NCBI GenBank assembly: GCA_902628365.1 | Contig: CACOMW010000001.1 | Span: 1 to 64,000, forward strand | Source of the DNA: an uncultured Marinoscillum sp. | GTDB lineage: Bacteria > Bacteroidota > Bacteroidia > Cytophagales > MED-G16 | DNA: 64,000 bases | Direction of reading: 5' to 3' | Part shown: piece by piece, positions 52,433-62,965 of the stretch | Layout: each line of letters opens with the position of its first letter | Numbering within the stretch: the stretch's first letter is position 1 | Notes under the pieces: generated by a model | What the model saw: the letters and a program-made list of their open reading frames with translations, nothing else | Database searches by the model: none | What the model was told of the DNA's origin: nothing | Program-made: the position numbers and the translations under genes

Positions 52433-55400
52433 ATGAATGCATTTACTAATTTCAGACATTATTTTAAATATTTTTTTTCATTAATTCTTATTTCTGTTTT
52501 TGTTTATTCTTCACTTAAAAAAAATAATTCAGAAACCCCAAAGTATAAAGGTCCCGAAAAATTCCATAAATATAAAAGTGAAATATTAGGTGACGGTTAC
52601 TATCCTGGATATAGACAGGTGGAGCTCGATAAAATGATTTCTAGGTTAGATGTTGTAAGGTTAGGTCAAAGCAATGTTCAAGGTAGTGATAATTCTATTC
52701 GTTATGGAGCTTCTGCTGCTTCTGCTGCCACTTTCACAGAGAGAGGACCTAATAATGTTCCTGGAAGAACTAGAGCAGTTGTGGTGGATGCTGCTGATGC
52801 TACAGGAAATACATGGTATGCAGGTGCTGTGGGAGGTGGATTGTGGAAAGGGGTCTATACGAATGATAGTTCTGGTGAAATTGTTTCTTGGACAAATTTA
52901 ACACCTACAACGGTATTAAATATTGCAATTTCAACAATAGCTCAATCTGCTAATGATCCGAATATATTGTATGTGGGAACCGGTGAAGATTGGTCCTATA
53001 ATGTAGATGCAATTACTGGAGATGGTATATTTAAGGTAGACATTTCAGATCCGGCGTCTCCAATATGGACAAATATAACTCCAACTACTGGAGCAGGAAT
53101 AATTGATCCTAAATATGGTAATGTTAGTAGGGTAATAGTTGATCCTGCAAATAAAAATATAGTTTTAGCTAGTACATTAAGTAAATCAACTGGATTATCC
53201 TATATCTTTAAATCTATTGATGGAGGAACTTCATGGACGCAGGAGGCTCAGGGAGGTGGAAATATTCAACAAATTTATGCTTCTCCAAGTAATTTTAATA
53301 TTCTATATGCTGCAGTTAGGGGAAATCCAATGTTAAAATCTACAGATGCAGGTGACAATTGGGCGGCAGTTACTGACTTTTCAGTTGCAGGATATGGTCG
53401 TTATGAATTGGCTGTTTCTCATACCGATCCTAACAAAGTTTATGCTGGAGTTAGAAAATCTGGTGATCAATCTTACTTATATAGAAGTCTTGATGGTGGT
53501 ACTTCGTGGACTCATATTACAGAAAATGGTGCTTCAGGAGATGCAAGATATACAACTGATTTTTGGTTAGATGGTCAGGGGTGGTATGATAACTGTATTA
53601 CAGTAAGTCCATTAGATGATAATGTAGTGTATGCTGGTGGGGTTCAGCTTTTTAAATTTACTGTATTAGGAGATAATACAAAAAACTCTACACATTTAAC
53701 AGATGGCTATGGTGATGCCGATCCTCCAGATTTTGTAAGTAGATATAAAAATTATTATGTTCATGTAGATCATCACTTTTTAACGACAATTAATGATGGA
53801 GGCGGTAATTTTAGAATATTAAATGGCAGTGATGGTGGTATTGCTGTTTCAAATTCAGCTGCTGATCCAGGTATCAATCACAATGATTTTTTTGCATCGA
53901 CAGATGGTTATAGAACTACTCAATTTTATGGTGCTGATAAAGTAAAAGGAGTTCATGCTTATCTTGCAGGGGCTCAAGATAATGGTACATGGTATTCAGA
54001 CCCAGCTTCAAGCGCAACGAGTGGTACAAACTATACTAGAGGTGTAGGTGGAGATGGTCTTGAAGTTCTTACTCATTGGGATAATGCAGATTCGATGATG
54101 GGTGGTTATCAATATAATGGATTATATAGAAGTCTTAATGGAGGTACAAATTGGACATATATTGGAACAACCTGGTCTCCTCACAACGGTTCTGGTGGTG
54201 GGCCATTTATTAGTAGAATCTCTGGTTCTTATCAAGATTCTGATGTGGCATACGCAATTGGAGATGATGGCATTTATAAAACCAAAGATTTTGGAGCTAA
54301 TTGGCAATTGAAAATTCCACCTGATATTGGAGGTTGGAGTCCTGGAGACGTAGAAGTTTCTATGGCAAACCCTAGATTTGTATGGGCTTCAGGTTTTATC
54401 ACTGCTACAGGCAATCTTTACGTATCAAAAGATTGGGGTAATACTTTTCAAGCAATTACAAATAAACCAGGAGGAGTATCAGCAGGTGTCTCAGGTATAT
54501 ATTCTCATCCAACTGAAGATTCTACGGTTTATATTCTTTTATCTTCTTATGGAAGAGGGAAAATATTTGAATCCAAAGATTTAGGAAATTCTTGGTCTGA
54601 TATTTCAGGATTTCCATCAGGGTGGGGTGTTGGTGTCTCTGCTAGTGGTTTTCCTAATGTAGCAGTAACTAGTCTTGCTGTAATGCCTTATGACACTGAT
54701 GTAATTTGGGCTGGAACTGACATAGGAATTGTAGAAACCACGGATAGAGGCGCTAGTTGGAACTTAGTAACTAATTTTCCTCATGTTAGTGTTTGGGATA
54801 TGAAAGTTAGAGATCAAGGAGAGGTTGTATTGGCAACGCATGGAAGAGGAATATGGACAGCTACCATCCCAGACCTTGTGAGTTGGGAACCAAAAGAAAA
54901 TTTAATTACATTATCTGTTGATACTGTAAATATTACTGAAAATGGAGGTGTTGCAACATTAACTATTACTGCTGGAAAAGATGTTTCTCCAGATGGACCG
55001 ATAACAGTTAATTTAGCTGCAAGTGGTACTGCTGCTGGTTCAGAATATACGTTAAGTGCTACTTCTGTTACTCTTGATTCTACAGGTACTACGAAAACAG
55101 TTACTGTTACTGGAGTAGATGATGCAGATCAAGAGAGCGATGAAACTGTAATAGTTGATATTTCCTCTGTTGTGAATGGTAAGGAATCTGGTAGTCAACA
55201 AGTGACAATAACTGTTAAAGATGATGATGGAGATAATACTCCTCCTGTTGCAACTTTATCTATTGATAATTCTTCTATAACTGAAGATTCAGGTGTGTCC
55301 ACTATTACTGCAACTTTAGATAAAGCACCAAATTTAGGGAATGTAGTTATTTCTCTAAGCGCTGGAGGTACTGCATCTGCATCTGATTACACTTTAAGTT

Positions 55401-55849
55401 CGACTTCTATAACAATTTCATCTGGAACTACTGGTACTGCAACTGTAACTGCTGTTCAGGACTCTGATAATGAAAATGATGAAACTGTAGTTATTGATAT
55501 TTCATCAGTTAGTAATGGAACTGAGTCTGGTACGCAACAAGTAACTATTACCATTACAGACGATGATGCTGTTACGGGAATTGAAGATCAAGGATCTGAT
55601 GGCTTGATTAGTATTTATCCTAACCCTTCTTCTGGTATCTTTAACGTAAGATTTAATGATACTTGGAAAGGTAATGTGGATCTGAGAGTATTAGATATCT
55701 TTGGAAGATCACAATACATGAGAAACATTGATAATTCATCTGGTCAGCTAGAACATGAAGTGGATATTTCAAACAAATCCGATGGAGTTTTCTTTGTAGA
55801 GTTATCTCAAGAGGATAAAAGAGTCATAAAGAAGATTATTAAACAATAA
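52433..55849 (+). CDS. T9SS-exported Asp-box beta-propeller protein with two Calx-beta domains (paralogue 1)
   Basis: A large secreted protein of 1138 residues. An N-terminal hydrophobic segment (YFFSLILISVFVYSSL) serves as signal. A conserved YYPGYRQVELDKMISRL block and FTERGPNNVPGRTRAVVVD follow. Residues of about 100-800 carry at least eight Asp-box motifs (SIDGGTSW, STDAGDNW, SLDGGTSW, SLNGGTNW, SKDLGNSW, TTDRGASW), typical of sortilin/VPS10- and GH74-like propellers. Two Calx-beta domains come next (LSVDTVNITENGGVATLTIT, LSIDNSSITEDSGVSTITA). A type A T9SS sorting domain ends the protein (SIYPNPSSGIFNVRF...VIKKIIKQ). No sialidase catalytic set is evident. Surface binding or adhesion is a plausible role. 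Confidence 0.88.
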   Translation: MNAFTNFRHYFKYFFSLILISVFVYSSLKKNNSETPKYKGPEKFHKYKSEILGDGYYPGYRQVELDKMISRLDVVRLGQSNVQGSDNSIRYGASAASAATFTERGPNNVPGRTRAVVVDAADATGNTWYAGAVGGGLWKGVYTNDSSGEIVSWTNLTPTTVLNIAISTIAQSANDPNILYVGTGEDWSYNVDAITGDGIFKVDISDPASPIWTNITPTTGAGIIDPKYGNVSRVIVDPANKNIVLASTLSKSTGLSYIFKSIDGGTSWTQEAQGGGNIQQIYASPSNFNILYAAVRGNPMLKSTDAGDNWAAVTDFSVAGYGRYELAVSHTDPNKVYAGVRKSGDQSYLYRSLDGGTSWTHITENGASGDARYTTDFWLDGQGWYDNCITVSPLDDNVVYAGGVQLFKFTVLGDNTKNSTHLTDGYGDADPPDFVSRYKNYYVHVDHHFLTTINDGGGNFRILNGSDGGIAVSNSAADPGINHNDFFASTDGYRTTQFYGADKVKGVHAYLAGAQDNGTWYSDPASSATSGTNYTRGVGGDGLEVLTHWDNADSMMGGYQYNGLYRSLNGGTNWTYIGTTWSPHNGSGGGPFISRISGSYQDSDVAYAIGDDGIYKTKDFGANWQLKIPPDIGGWSPGDVEVSMANPRFVWASGFITATGNLYVSKDWGNTFQAITNKPGGVSAGVSGIYSHPTEDSTVYILLSSYGRGKIFESKDLGNSWSDISGFPSGWGVGVSASGFPNVAVTSLAVMPYDTDVIWAGTDIGIVETTDRGASWNLVTNFPHVSVWDMKVRDQGEVVLATHGRGIWTATIPDLVSWEPKENLITLSVDTVNITENGGVATLTITAGKDVSPDGPITVNLAASGTAAGSEYTLSATSVTLDSTGTTKTVTVTGVDDADQESDETVIVDISSVVNGKESGSQQVTITVKDDDGDNTPPVATLSIDNSSITEDSGVSTITATLDKAPNLGNVVISLSAGGTASASDYTLSSTSITISSGTTGTATVTAVQDSDNENDETVVIDISSVSNGTESGTQQVTITITDDDAVTGIEDQGSDGLISIYPNPSSGIFNVRFNDTWKGNVDLRVLDIFGRSQYMRNIDNSSGQLEHEVDISNKSDGVFFVELSQEDKRVIKKIIKQ
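55647..55716 (+). repeat. 70-bp tract nearly identical to paralogue 2 (copy A)
   Basis: This stretch of the sorting-domain code matches 59166-59235 at 69 of 70 bases (mismatch at 55684 versus 59203). The codons on either side show many silent differences. This is the pattern left by recent gene conversion. Confidence 0.85.
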
Positions 55850-55912
55850 TCACTTCAATTTTACTATATAAATTAAATTATATTTTTTAGATTTATATTT
55901 TTAAACCACTTT

Positions 55913-58900
55913 ATGAAAAAATATTACTTTCTTATATCTATACTCTTTTTTTCGTTTTTAATTTTTGTGTCCTATAATCAAGAAGAGAGGCTTATTGTAG
56001 ACTCTAAGCTTGAATATTCTGATGAATTTGAAAAATACTTTAGAGACATTACTTATAATGAAACTGGATCAAATTATTATCCAGGATACAAACAGGTTGA
56101 GCTTGATAAAATGCTTGCTAGATTAAGTGGACCTACCTTAAGTGCTTCTAGTGATCAAGATAATCCTAATTTTGGAAGTTCTATAGCTGCTACTGCAACT
56201 TTTACTGAAAGAGGACCAGGGAATGTTTCAGGTAGAACAAGAGGTTTAATTGTCGATGCTGCTGATGCATCTGGAAAAACATTTTATGCTGCTAGTCCTG
56301 GCGGTGGAATATGGAAAGGAATTCATAGTGGTACTGGTGCTACAGAGAAAGTGTCTTGGACTAATCTTACATCTGCACTGCCAAATATTAATTTTAATTC
56401 TCTTGCTCAATCTCAATCAAATACAGATGTAATTTATGCTGGTTCAGGAGAAAGTCATATTGGTGGATCAGGTGGATGGGGCGATGGTATATTTAAATCA
56501 ACAGATGGAGGTAGTTCTTGGACAAATGTATCTAAAAAGTCAGGAGGAAAGGTTATTTCTAATTTTGGAACAGTTCATAGAATAATTGTTGATCCAACTA
56601 ACCCAGATATAGTAATTATTACAGCTGGAAATAATTATTACTGTAACACTTATATCTACAAGACTTCTAATGGGGGTACTTCATGGACAAAAGTCCATGA
56701 TTATAATAGCTGTCACACTTATACTCAAGTTGTAGCTGCGCCATCAGATTTTAATACTCAATATGCAGTGTCTAAAGGAAAACCATTGTTAAAATCTACT
56801 GATGCCGGAGATACATGGACAGCTACTACACCTTTTGGAATATCTGGAAGCTATGGTCGTTATGAAATAGCTGTTTCTCATACGGATCCTAATAAAGTAT
56901 ATGCTGGTATAAGAACGTCAGCTAACGGCCCTTCGTATTTATACAGAACCCTTGATGGTGGTTCTTCTTGGACGCATATTCAAGAGAATGGAACCTCAGG
57001 TGATCCCAGGTATTCAACTGACTTTTGGTTAGATAAACAAGGTTATTATGATAATTGTATTGCCTTAAACCCTTTAAATGATGATATTGTTTATGTCGGA
57101 GGCATAGACCTTTTTAAATTTACTGTTTTAGCAGATAACACAAAAAATTCAGTTCATTTAACGGATGTGTATGAAGATGTTGGATCAGATGGAATTAATA
57201 AAAAAAATGGATATGTCCATCCAGATCAACATACGATCACTACAGTATCAGATGGTGGTGGAAAGTTTAGACTTCTAGTTGGAAATGATGGTGGTTTGGC
57301 TATTTCAAATTCTTCTTCAGACCCAGGGGTTAATGAAGGAGACTGGATAGCAACTAAATATAAATGGGCATATACCAATGTTCCATATTTACCCACAGAT
57401 GTTGGTTATAGATCTACTCAATTTTATGGAGCAGACAAAGTCGTTGGCAGAAAACAATATCTTGGAGGAACTCAGGACAATGGCACTTATCTATCTCCTA
57501 AAGACTCTGTAGCGAAAGAAACTACGCCTCATGCGAGAGTTTGGTCTGGTGATGGATTTGAGGTTATTACTCACTGGGAAAATCAAGATTCAATGATGAC
57601 AGGATCTCAATATAATAGATTAGCAAGAATGACTAATGGACAATGGTTTAGTTATATTGGACAAGATACTTATGGTAATACTATAGCTCCTTTTGTAACA
57701 AGATTATCTACTTCATATCAAGACCCTGATGTTGTATATGCTGTGCATAAAGATAGTGGTGTATGGAGGTCTAAAGATTTTGGTGGTGATAGATTTAAGC
57801 TAATTGAAATTTTAAATCCCTCTCCCAATAAATATTACAGTAGAGATGTCGAAGTATCCATTGCAAACCCAAGATTTGTATGGGCAGGAGGCGCAATAAC
57901 ATCTGATTATAATTTATTTCTTTCCAAAGATTGGGGAAAAACTTTTAATCCGATTACAAAGCCTGCTGGAGTTAGCTCTTCAATTTCAGGAATTTATTCT
58001 CATCCAACGGAAGATTCTACTGTTTATATTTTATTTTCAAAACCAAAAAAATCAAAAGTATTAGAAAGTAAAGATTTAGGTGCTACTTGGACTGATATTA
58101 CTGGTTTTCCAGCAAATTTTACTGAAGGTACTTCAACTGCTGGTTTTCCCGATGTAGAAACTCATAGCCTTGTTGTAATGCCAGATTATCCAGATAATAT
58201 TTGGGTTGGAACTAATATAGGAATTGTTGAAACGACAGATCGGGGAGCAAGTTGGAATATTATACCTTATGCAACATCCAATTTCCCTCATGTAACAGTT
58301 TGGGATATGAAAATTAAAGATCAAGGAGAAATTGTCCTTGCTACTCATGGAAGAGGAATTTGGACTGCTACTGTACCATACCTTGTTAACTGGGAACCAA
58401 AAGAAAATATTGTTACCTTATCAGTTGATACAGTTAATATTATTGAGGGTCAAGATGCAAAACTAACTATTACAGCTGAAAAGGATGTTTCACCTAATGG
58501 TCCAATAACAGTTAATCTATCTGTAACTGGTACGCTTTCAGCGTCAGAATATACTTTAGGAGGTCCAAGTTATTCAATACTAGATTCTGCAAATAAGTCT
58601 AGAAATATAATAATTACAACTACTGATGATAATGATGTAGAGCCTGATGAAACAATTATTGTAGATATTTCATCTGTTGTAAATGGCAAGGAAGCAGAAA
58701 CCCCCCAACAGGTTACAATAACTGTAAAAGATAATGACGGTGCTAATTCTCCACCGGTTGTATCTCTTTCTGTAGATAAAACTTCTATAACTGAAGATTC
58801 AGGTGTATCAACTATAACGGCTACTCTAGATAAAGCTCCAAATTCAGGTGACGTAGTTGTTGCTTTAAAAGAATTTGGTGCTGGAGGCACGGCTGTAGCA

Positions 58901-59368
58901 GCTGATTATACCTTGAGTTCAAAAACTATTACAATTTCATCAGGAACTACTGGTACAGCGACAGTTACAGCTGTTCAGGATTCAGATGACGAGGACGATG
59001 AAACCGTAGTTATATCAATTGATTCTGTTGAAAATGCAACTTTATCTAGTGATACAACTGTAACCATTACCATCACAGATGATGATACGGTAACAGGAAT
59101 TGAAGATCAAGGATCTGACGGTTCGATCAGCATTTATCCTAATCCTAGTTCTGGAATCTTTAATATAAGATTTAATGATACTTGGAAAGGTAATGTGGAT
59201 CTTAGAGTATTAGATATCTTTGGAAGATCACAATATCAAAGAAATATTGATAATTCATCTGGTCAAGTAGAATATCAAGTCGATATATCAAACAAATCTA
59301 ACGGTATTTTCGTAATAGAGTTGGAAATGGATAATAAAAAGGTTATTAAAAAAGTTGTTAAACAATAA
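55913..59368 (+). CDS. T9SS-exported Asp-box beta-propeller protein with two Calx-beta domains (paralogue 2)
   Basis: A 1151-residue paralogue of the preceding gene with the same order: hydrophobic signal (YYFLISILFFSFLIFVSY), YYPGYKQVELDKMLARL block, propeller region with Asp-boxes (STDGGSSW, STDAGDTW, TLDGGSSW, SKDLGATW, TTDRGASW), two Calx-beta domains and a type A sorting domain. HTDPNKVYAG and GATHGRGIWTA-type blade signatures are shared. It differs by a longer insertion around KYKWAYTNVPYLPTDVGY and extra cysteines in NNYYCNTYIYKT and NSCHTY. It lies 63 bases after paralogue 1. Function is unknown beyond being a surface or secreted protein. Confidence 0.88.
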   Translation: MKKYYFLISILFFSFLIFVSYNQEERLIVDSKLEYSDEFEKYFRDITYNETGSNYYPGYKQVELDKMLARLSGPTLSASSDQDNPNFGSSIAATATFTERGPGNVSGRTRGLIVDAADASGKTFYAASPGGGIWKGIHSGTGATEKVSWTNLTSALPNINFNSLAQSQSNTDVIYAGSGESHIGGSGGWGDGIFKSTDGGSSWTNVSKKSGGKVISNFGTVHRIIVDPTNPDIVIITAGNNYYCNTYIYKTSNGGTSWTKVHDYNSCHTYTQVVAAPSDFNTQYAVSKGKPLLKSTDAGDTWTATTPFGISGSYGRYEIAVSHTDPNKVYAGIRTSANGPSYLYRTLDGGSSWTHIQENGTSGDPRYSTDFWLDKQGYYDNCIALNPLNDDIVYVGGIDLFKFTVLADNTKNSVHLTDVYEDVGSDGINKKNGYVHPDQHTITTVSDGGGKFRLLVGNDGGLAISNSSSDPGVNEGDWIATKYKWAYTNVPYLPTDVGYRSTQFYGADKVVGRKQYLGGTQDNGTYLSPKDSVAKETTPHARVWSGDGFEVITHWENQDSMMTGSQYNRLARMTNGQWFSYIGQDTYGNTIAPFVTRLSTSYQDPDVVYAVHKDSGVWRSKDFGGDRFKLIEILNPSPNKYYSRDVEVSIANPRFVWAGGAITSDYNLFLSKDWGKTFNPITKPAGVSSSISGIYSHPTEDSTVYILFSKPKKSKVLESKDLGATWTDITGFPANFTEGTSTAGFPDVETHSLVVMPDYPDNIWVGTNIGIVETTDRGASWNIIPYATSNFPHVTVWDMKIKDQGEIVLATHGRGIWTATVPYLVNWEPKENIVTLSVDTVNIIEGQDAKLTITAEKDVSPNGPITVNLSVTGTLSASEYTLGGPSYSILDSANKSRNIIITTTDDNDVEPDETIIVDISSVVNGKEAETPQQVTITVKDNDGANSPPVVSLSVDKTSITEDSGVSTITATLDKAPNSGDVVVALKEFGAGGTAVAADYTLSSKTITISSGTTGTATVTAVQDSDDEDDETVVISIDSVENATLSSDTTVTITITDDDTVTGIEDQGSDGSISIYPNPSSGIFNIRFNDTWKGNVDLRVLDIFGRSQYQRNIDNSSGQVEYQVDISNKSNGIFVIELEMDNKKVIKKVVKQ
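59166..59235 (+). repeat. 70-bp tract nearly identical to paralogue 1 (copy B)
   Basis: The partner of 55647-55716, within the T9SS sorting domain of paralogue 2. Only one of 70 bases differs. The third paralogue has a clearly diverged sequence at the same place. Confidence 0.85.
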
Positions 59369-59420
59369 TTTTTAATAATAACTTTAAAAATCCTTATATT
59401 TAAACTCATATTTACATATT

Positions 59421-62400
59421 ATGAAGAATATTTTTAGCATCTCATTAATAGTATTACTAATAATTTCATTAACTGTAACTATTTATTATTTTGAAGGTAA
59501 CATTACTAAGATTCAAGTTTCAGAAATTGTAAGAAAAGATAGTCCAGATAAATTCAAAGAATATTTTTCATCTATTAAAAAAGGAGATGAGTCAAATGAA
59601 AATCTTTATCCAATAGGATATAAAGAAAAAGAACTTTTAAAGATGAAAAAAAACTTATATAAAAAATCTTTATTACGTTCATCTATTATTCAAAAAGATA
59701 ATAATAATCCCAATTTTGGAACCTCTTCTGCTGCCACAGCAACATTTACTGAAAGAGGTCCAACTAATGTTCCTGGAAGAACAAGAGCTATTGTAGTAGA
59801 TGCAGCTGACAATACAGGAAGCACATGGTACGCTGCTGCAGTTGGAGGAGGAGTTTGGAAAACATCTGATTCTGGGACGACTTGGACTTCATTATCACAA
59901 GATTTAGAAAATATAGCTGTATCAAGTCTAGCACAATCTGCAGCTAACCCATCTATATTGTATGCTGGTACTGGAGAAAGTTGGGTTGGAAATTTTGATG
60001 CTATTGATGGTAGTGGTGTTTTCAAATCTACGAATGGAGGTTTAAATTGGTCAAATGTTTCTCCAAATACATCTGGTATAGTTGATGATAAATTCTATCA
60101 AGTGAGTAGGGTAATCGCTAGTCCTTCTAGTGCTGATATTGTTATTGCATCTACTTTGGGTCCTGATGGTTATTCGTATATATTTAAATCTTCTGATGGA
60201 GGTTCAACATGGACTGAAGCAAAAAAAAGTGCTAAAAGAATACAACAGGTTATTGCTGCACCAACAAGCTTTGATACTATTTACGCTGCAGTAAGAGGAG
60301 GTAATGCTTTAAAATCTGTTGATGCAGGGACGACATGGAATGATTTACCTATATATAGCAGCTCAGTATCAGGAAGTTTTAATCGAGCTGAAATAGCCGT
60401 GTCTCACAATACTTCTAATATTTTATATTCTGCTTTAGAAGGAATCTCTTCAAAATCTCATGTATTTGTTTCATTTGATGGTGGTTCAACATGGACTGAA
60501 GCTGCTAACGAGGATGGTACTTTAGAGCAATATCTTCAAATATTTGGTTGGTATGCAAATACTATTGCTGTTCACCCATATAATGATAGTATCTTTTATA
60601 CAGGATCTGTTGATATATATAAGTCAAAGCTAACCAATTTATTATATAAAAATACTACTCACTTAACTGATGGTTACAATGAAATTGACACATTAAATAA
60701 TGATGTTCATGTTGATCATCATTTTTTAACTATTATTAAAGATGGAGGTGGAAAATTCAGAATATTAAATGGTAATGACGGTGGTGTAGCTCTTACTAAA
60801 TCAAGTACGACTCCAGGTGAAGTTGAAGGTGATTTTATACTTGAAAGAACTTCTGGTTACAATACATCTCAAGCATATGGAGCTGATAAAGTCAAAGGGA
60901 AAAATCAATATATTAGTGGATTTCAAGACAATGGAACCTGGCTTTCGCCTTCAAGTGAAGTAGCATCATCTTCAACTGACTATTCAAAAGAAATTGGTGG
61001 AGATGGTTTTGAGGTTATAACCCATTGGAATAATCCGGATTCTATGATTGGAGGAGCTCAAGGTAATTATCTATTTAGATCTCTTGATGGTGGTTCAAAA
61101 TGGTATTATATTCCAACCGATGAAATGAGGGAATTTGGCCCATTTCTTACTAGATTATCAACCTCCTACCAAGATCCTGATGTTGTTTATGCAATAAGCC
61201 AAAAAGGCGTACATAAATCAGAAAATTTTGGGGGGTCATGGAAAACAACTGAAATTGTCGATGATTGGGGTTTTTTGGCTGGCTCGGATGTTGAGGTATC
61301 TCAAGCAAATCCAAGATTTGTTTGGGCAGGAGGGAGAATGAAAACAACAGGAACAAGTCTTCCTGGTAAGATTTTTGTTTCAAAAGACTGGGGAAAAACT
61401 TTTTTACCTACTTCAGTGTTTGAAGAAATTGGTTCTATCTCCGGCTTATATTCACATCCAACTGAGGATTCAACTGCTTATGTTCTTTTTTCAGTTTTTG
61501 GTAAAGCAAAAATTATTGAAACTAAAAATTTAGGTGCAACTTGGAATGATATTACTGGATTTCCTGCTAATAATGTGACAGGCGTGTCCTCAAATGGCTT
61601 TCCTAATGTAGGTGTATACAGTTTAGTAGTTATGCCGTTTGATAGTGATGTAATTTGGGCAGGAACTGACATTGGACTTGTAGAATCTACTGATAGAGGA
61701 GCGACATGGAATTTAGTAGATAGTAATTTACCAAATGTTAGTATTTGGGATATGAAAATAAAAGATCAAGGTGAAATCGTTATTGCAACACATGGAAGAG
61801 GTGTATGGACGGCATCAATACCTGCTTTATCTTCTTTTGTTCCAAAAACTGCCACATTACAACCAGAATTGCTTGGCTATAACCAACCAGGGCCCGAATA
61901 TAAGATCGATGTAAGAATTGACTTTAAATCAGAATTTGATTCAGTACTTTTTAAAACTGGATCAACTTTATTACACACGATTTCTACTCAAAATTCGATT
62001 GGGATTGATACTGTTAACATTACTTTTAATGATGCAGGTACATTTCCTGTTACTGCTACTGGTTATAAAAATGGTTTAAATTATTCTTCAAATACTTTGG
62101 ATATTATAATAGGTGTTACTCTCGATGTTTCAAGTGAGTATGGAACAAATTTTTCTGATATGCTAGGAAATGAGTTTACACTTGATGGGTTTACTATAAG
62201 TTCATACAGTGGTTTTTCTGGAGATATTCTTCACACTCAGCCACACCCTTATCAAAATGCTGGTTCGGGTCAATATTTAGAGTTATTTGCTACATTAAAT
62301 ACTCCAATTATTGTATCAAATTATACTCCTTCTATAAAATTTAGAGAAGTAGCTATTGTTGAAATTGGTGAAGCGGGAACTTCTTACGGTGATGCAGAAT

Positions 62401-62957
62401 TTTGGGATTATGTTATTGTAGAAGCTTCAAAATATAATCAAAATAGTTGGAAGCCTTTGGTTGATGGATATGACTCCAACGCACATTCAGATTGGTTGTC
62501 TGCATATGCTTCGGATATTTCAGCAACATCATCGATGTTAAAAGATAGAGAGATTGAATTTACTCCTACATTTTCTGTTGGTGATACCGTTAAACTTAGA
62601 TTTAGGCTATATTCTGATCCATATACTGTAGGTTGGGGATGGGCAATAGATGATTTATATGTCCAAATGGATAAGCCAGTCGTTTCTGGAGTAGAAGATG
62701 TTTCTATCAATAAAATTAATGTTTATCCAAATCCTTCTACTGGGGTATTTAATATTCAATTTAATGGTGAATTAAAAGGTGATGTAGGAATTAACGTATT
62801 TGATATATTTGGAAGAACTAAATATCAAACTATATTCAATAATAATTCTGGATATAACGCTCATAAGATTGATTTTTCTAATAACCCACAAGGTATATAT
62901 ATATTAGAATTGAATCAAAATGACAGAAAATTACATAAGAAATTAATTATAAAATAG
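59421..62957 (+). CDS. T9SS-exported Asp-box beta-propeller protein with jelly-roll-like domain (paralogue 3)
   Basis: A 1178-residue third paralogue. Signal (IFSISLIVLLIISLTVTIYY), YPIGYKEKELLKM block and propeller region with at least nine Asp-box-like motifs (TSDSGTTW, SSDGGSTW, SVDAGTTW, SFDGGSTW, SLDGGSKW, STDRGATW) match the others. In place of the Calx-beta domains it has an Ig/PKD-like segment (about 815-900). A jelly-roll-like segment (about 900-1080) then contains FWDYVIVEASKYNQNSWKPLVDGYD and LRFRLYSDPYTVGWGWAIDDLYV, as in domains next to secreted peptidases. The sorting domain (INVYPNPSTGVFNIQF) is more diverged. Same propeller with different accessory domains suggests different targets. 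Confidence 0.87.
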   Translation: MKNIFSISLIVLLIISLTVTIYYFEGNITKIQVSEIVRKDSPDKFKEYFSSIKKGDESNENLYPIGYKEKELLKMKKNLYKKSLLRSSIIQKDNNNPNFGTSSAATATFTERGPTNVPGRTRAIVVDAADNTGSTWYAAAVGGGVWKTSDSGTTWTSLSQDLENIAVSSLAQSAANPSILYAGTGESWVGNFDAIDGSGVFKSTNGGLNWSNVSPNTSGIVDDKFYQVSRVIASPSSADIVIASTLGPDGYSYIFKSSDGGSTWTEAKKSAKRIQQVIAAPTSFDTIYAAVRGGNALKSVDAGTTWNDLPIYSSSVSGSFNRAEIAVSHNTSNILYSALEGISSKSHVFVSFDGGSTWTEAANEDGTLEQYLQIFGWYANTIAVHPYNDSIFYTGSVDIYKSKLTNLLYKNTTHLTDGYNEIDTLNNDVHVDHHFLTIIKDGGGKFRILNGNDGGVALTKSSTTPGEVEGDFILERTSGYNTSQAYGADKVKGKNQYISGFQDNGTWLSPSSEVASSSTDYSKEIGGDGFEVITHWNNPDSMIGGAQGNYLFRSLDGGSKWYYIPTDEMREFGPFLTRLSTSYQDPDVVYAISQKGVHKSENFGGSWKTTEIVDDWGFLAGSDVEVSQANPRFVWAGGRMKTTGTSLPGKIFVSKDWGKTFLPTSVFEEIGSISGLYSHPTEDSTAYVLFSVFGKAKIIETKNLGATWNDITGFPANNVTGVSSNGFPNVGVYSLVVMPFDSDVIWAGTDIGLVESTDRGATWNLVDSNLPNVSIWDMKIKDQGEIVIATHGRGVWTASIPALSSFVPKTATLQPELLGYNQPGPEYKIDVRIDFKSEFDSVLFKTGSTLLHTISTQNSIGIDTVNITFNDAGTFPVTATGYKNGLNYSSNTLDIIIGVTLDVSSEYGTNFSDMLGNEFTLDGFTISSYSGFSGDILHTQPHPYQNAGSGQYLELFATLNTPIIVSNYTPSIKFREVAIVEIGEAGTSYGDAEFWDYVIVEASKYNQNSWKPLVDGYDSNAHSDWLSAYASDISATSSMLKDREIEFTPTFSVGDTVKLRFRLYSDPYTVGWGWAIDDLYVQMDKPVVSGVEDVSINKINVYPNPSTGVFNIQFNGELKGDVGINVFDIFGRTKYQTIFNNNSGYNAHKIDFSNNPQGIYILELNQNDRKLHKKLIIK

Positions 62958-62965
62958 TTAAAGTA

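Noticed and set aside
59690-60025. Antisense ORFs over the propeller genes (also 58570-58890, 62438-62710, 61150-61383)
   Set aside because: They lie opposite long, well-supported coding regions and show no domain or signal; they are shadows.
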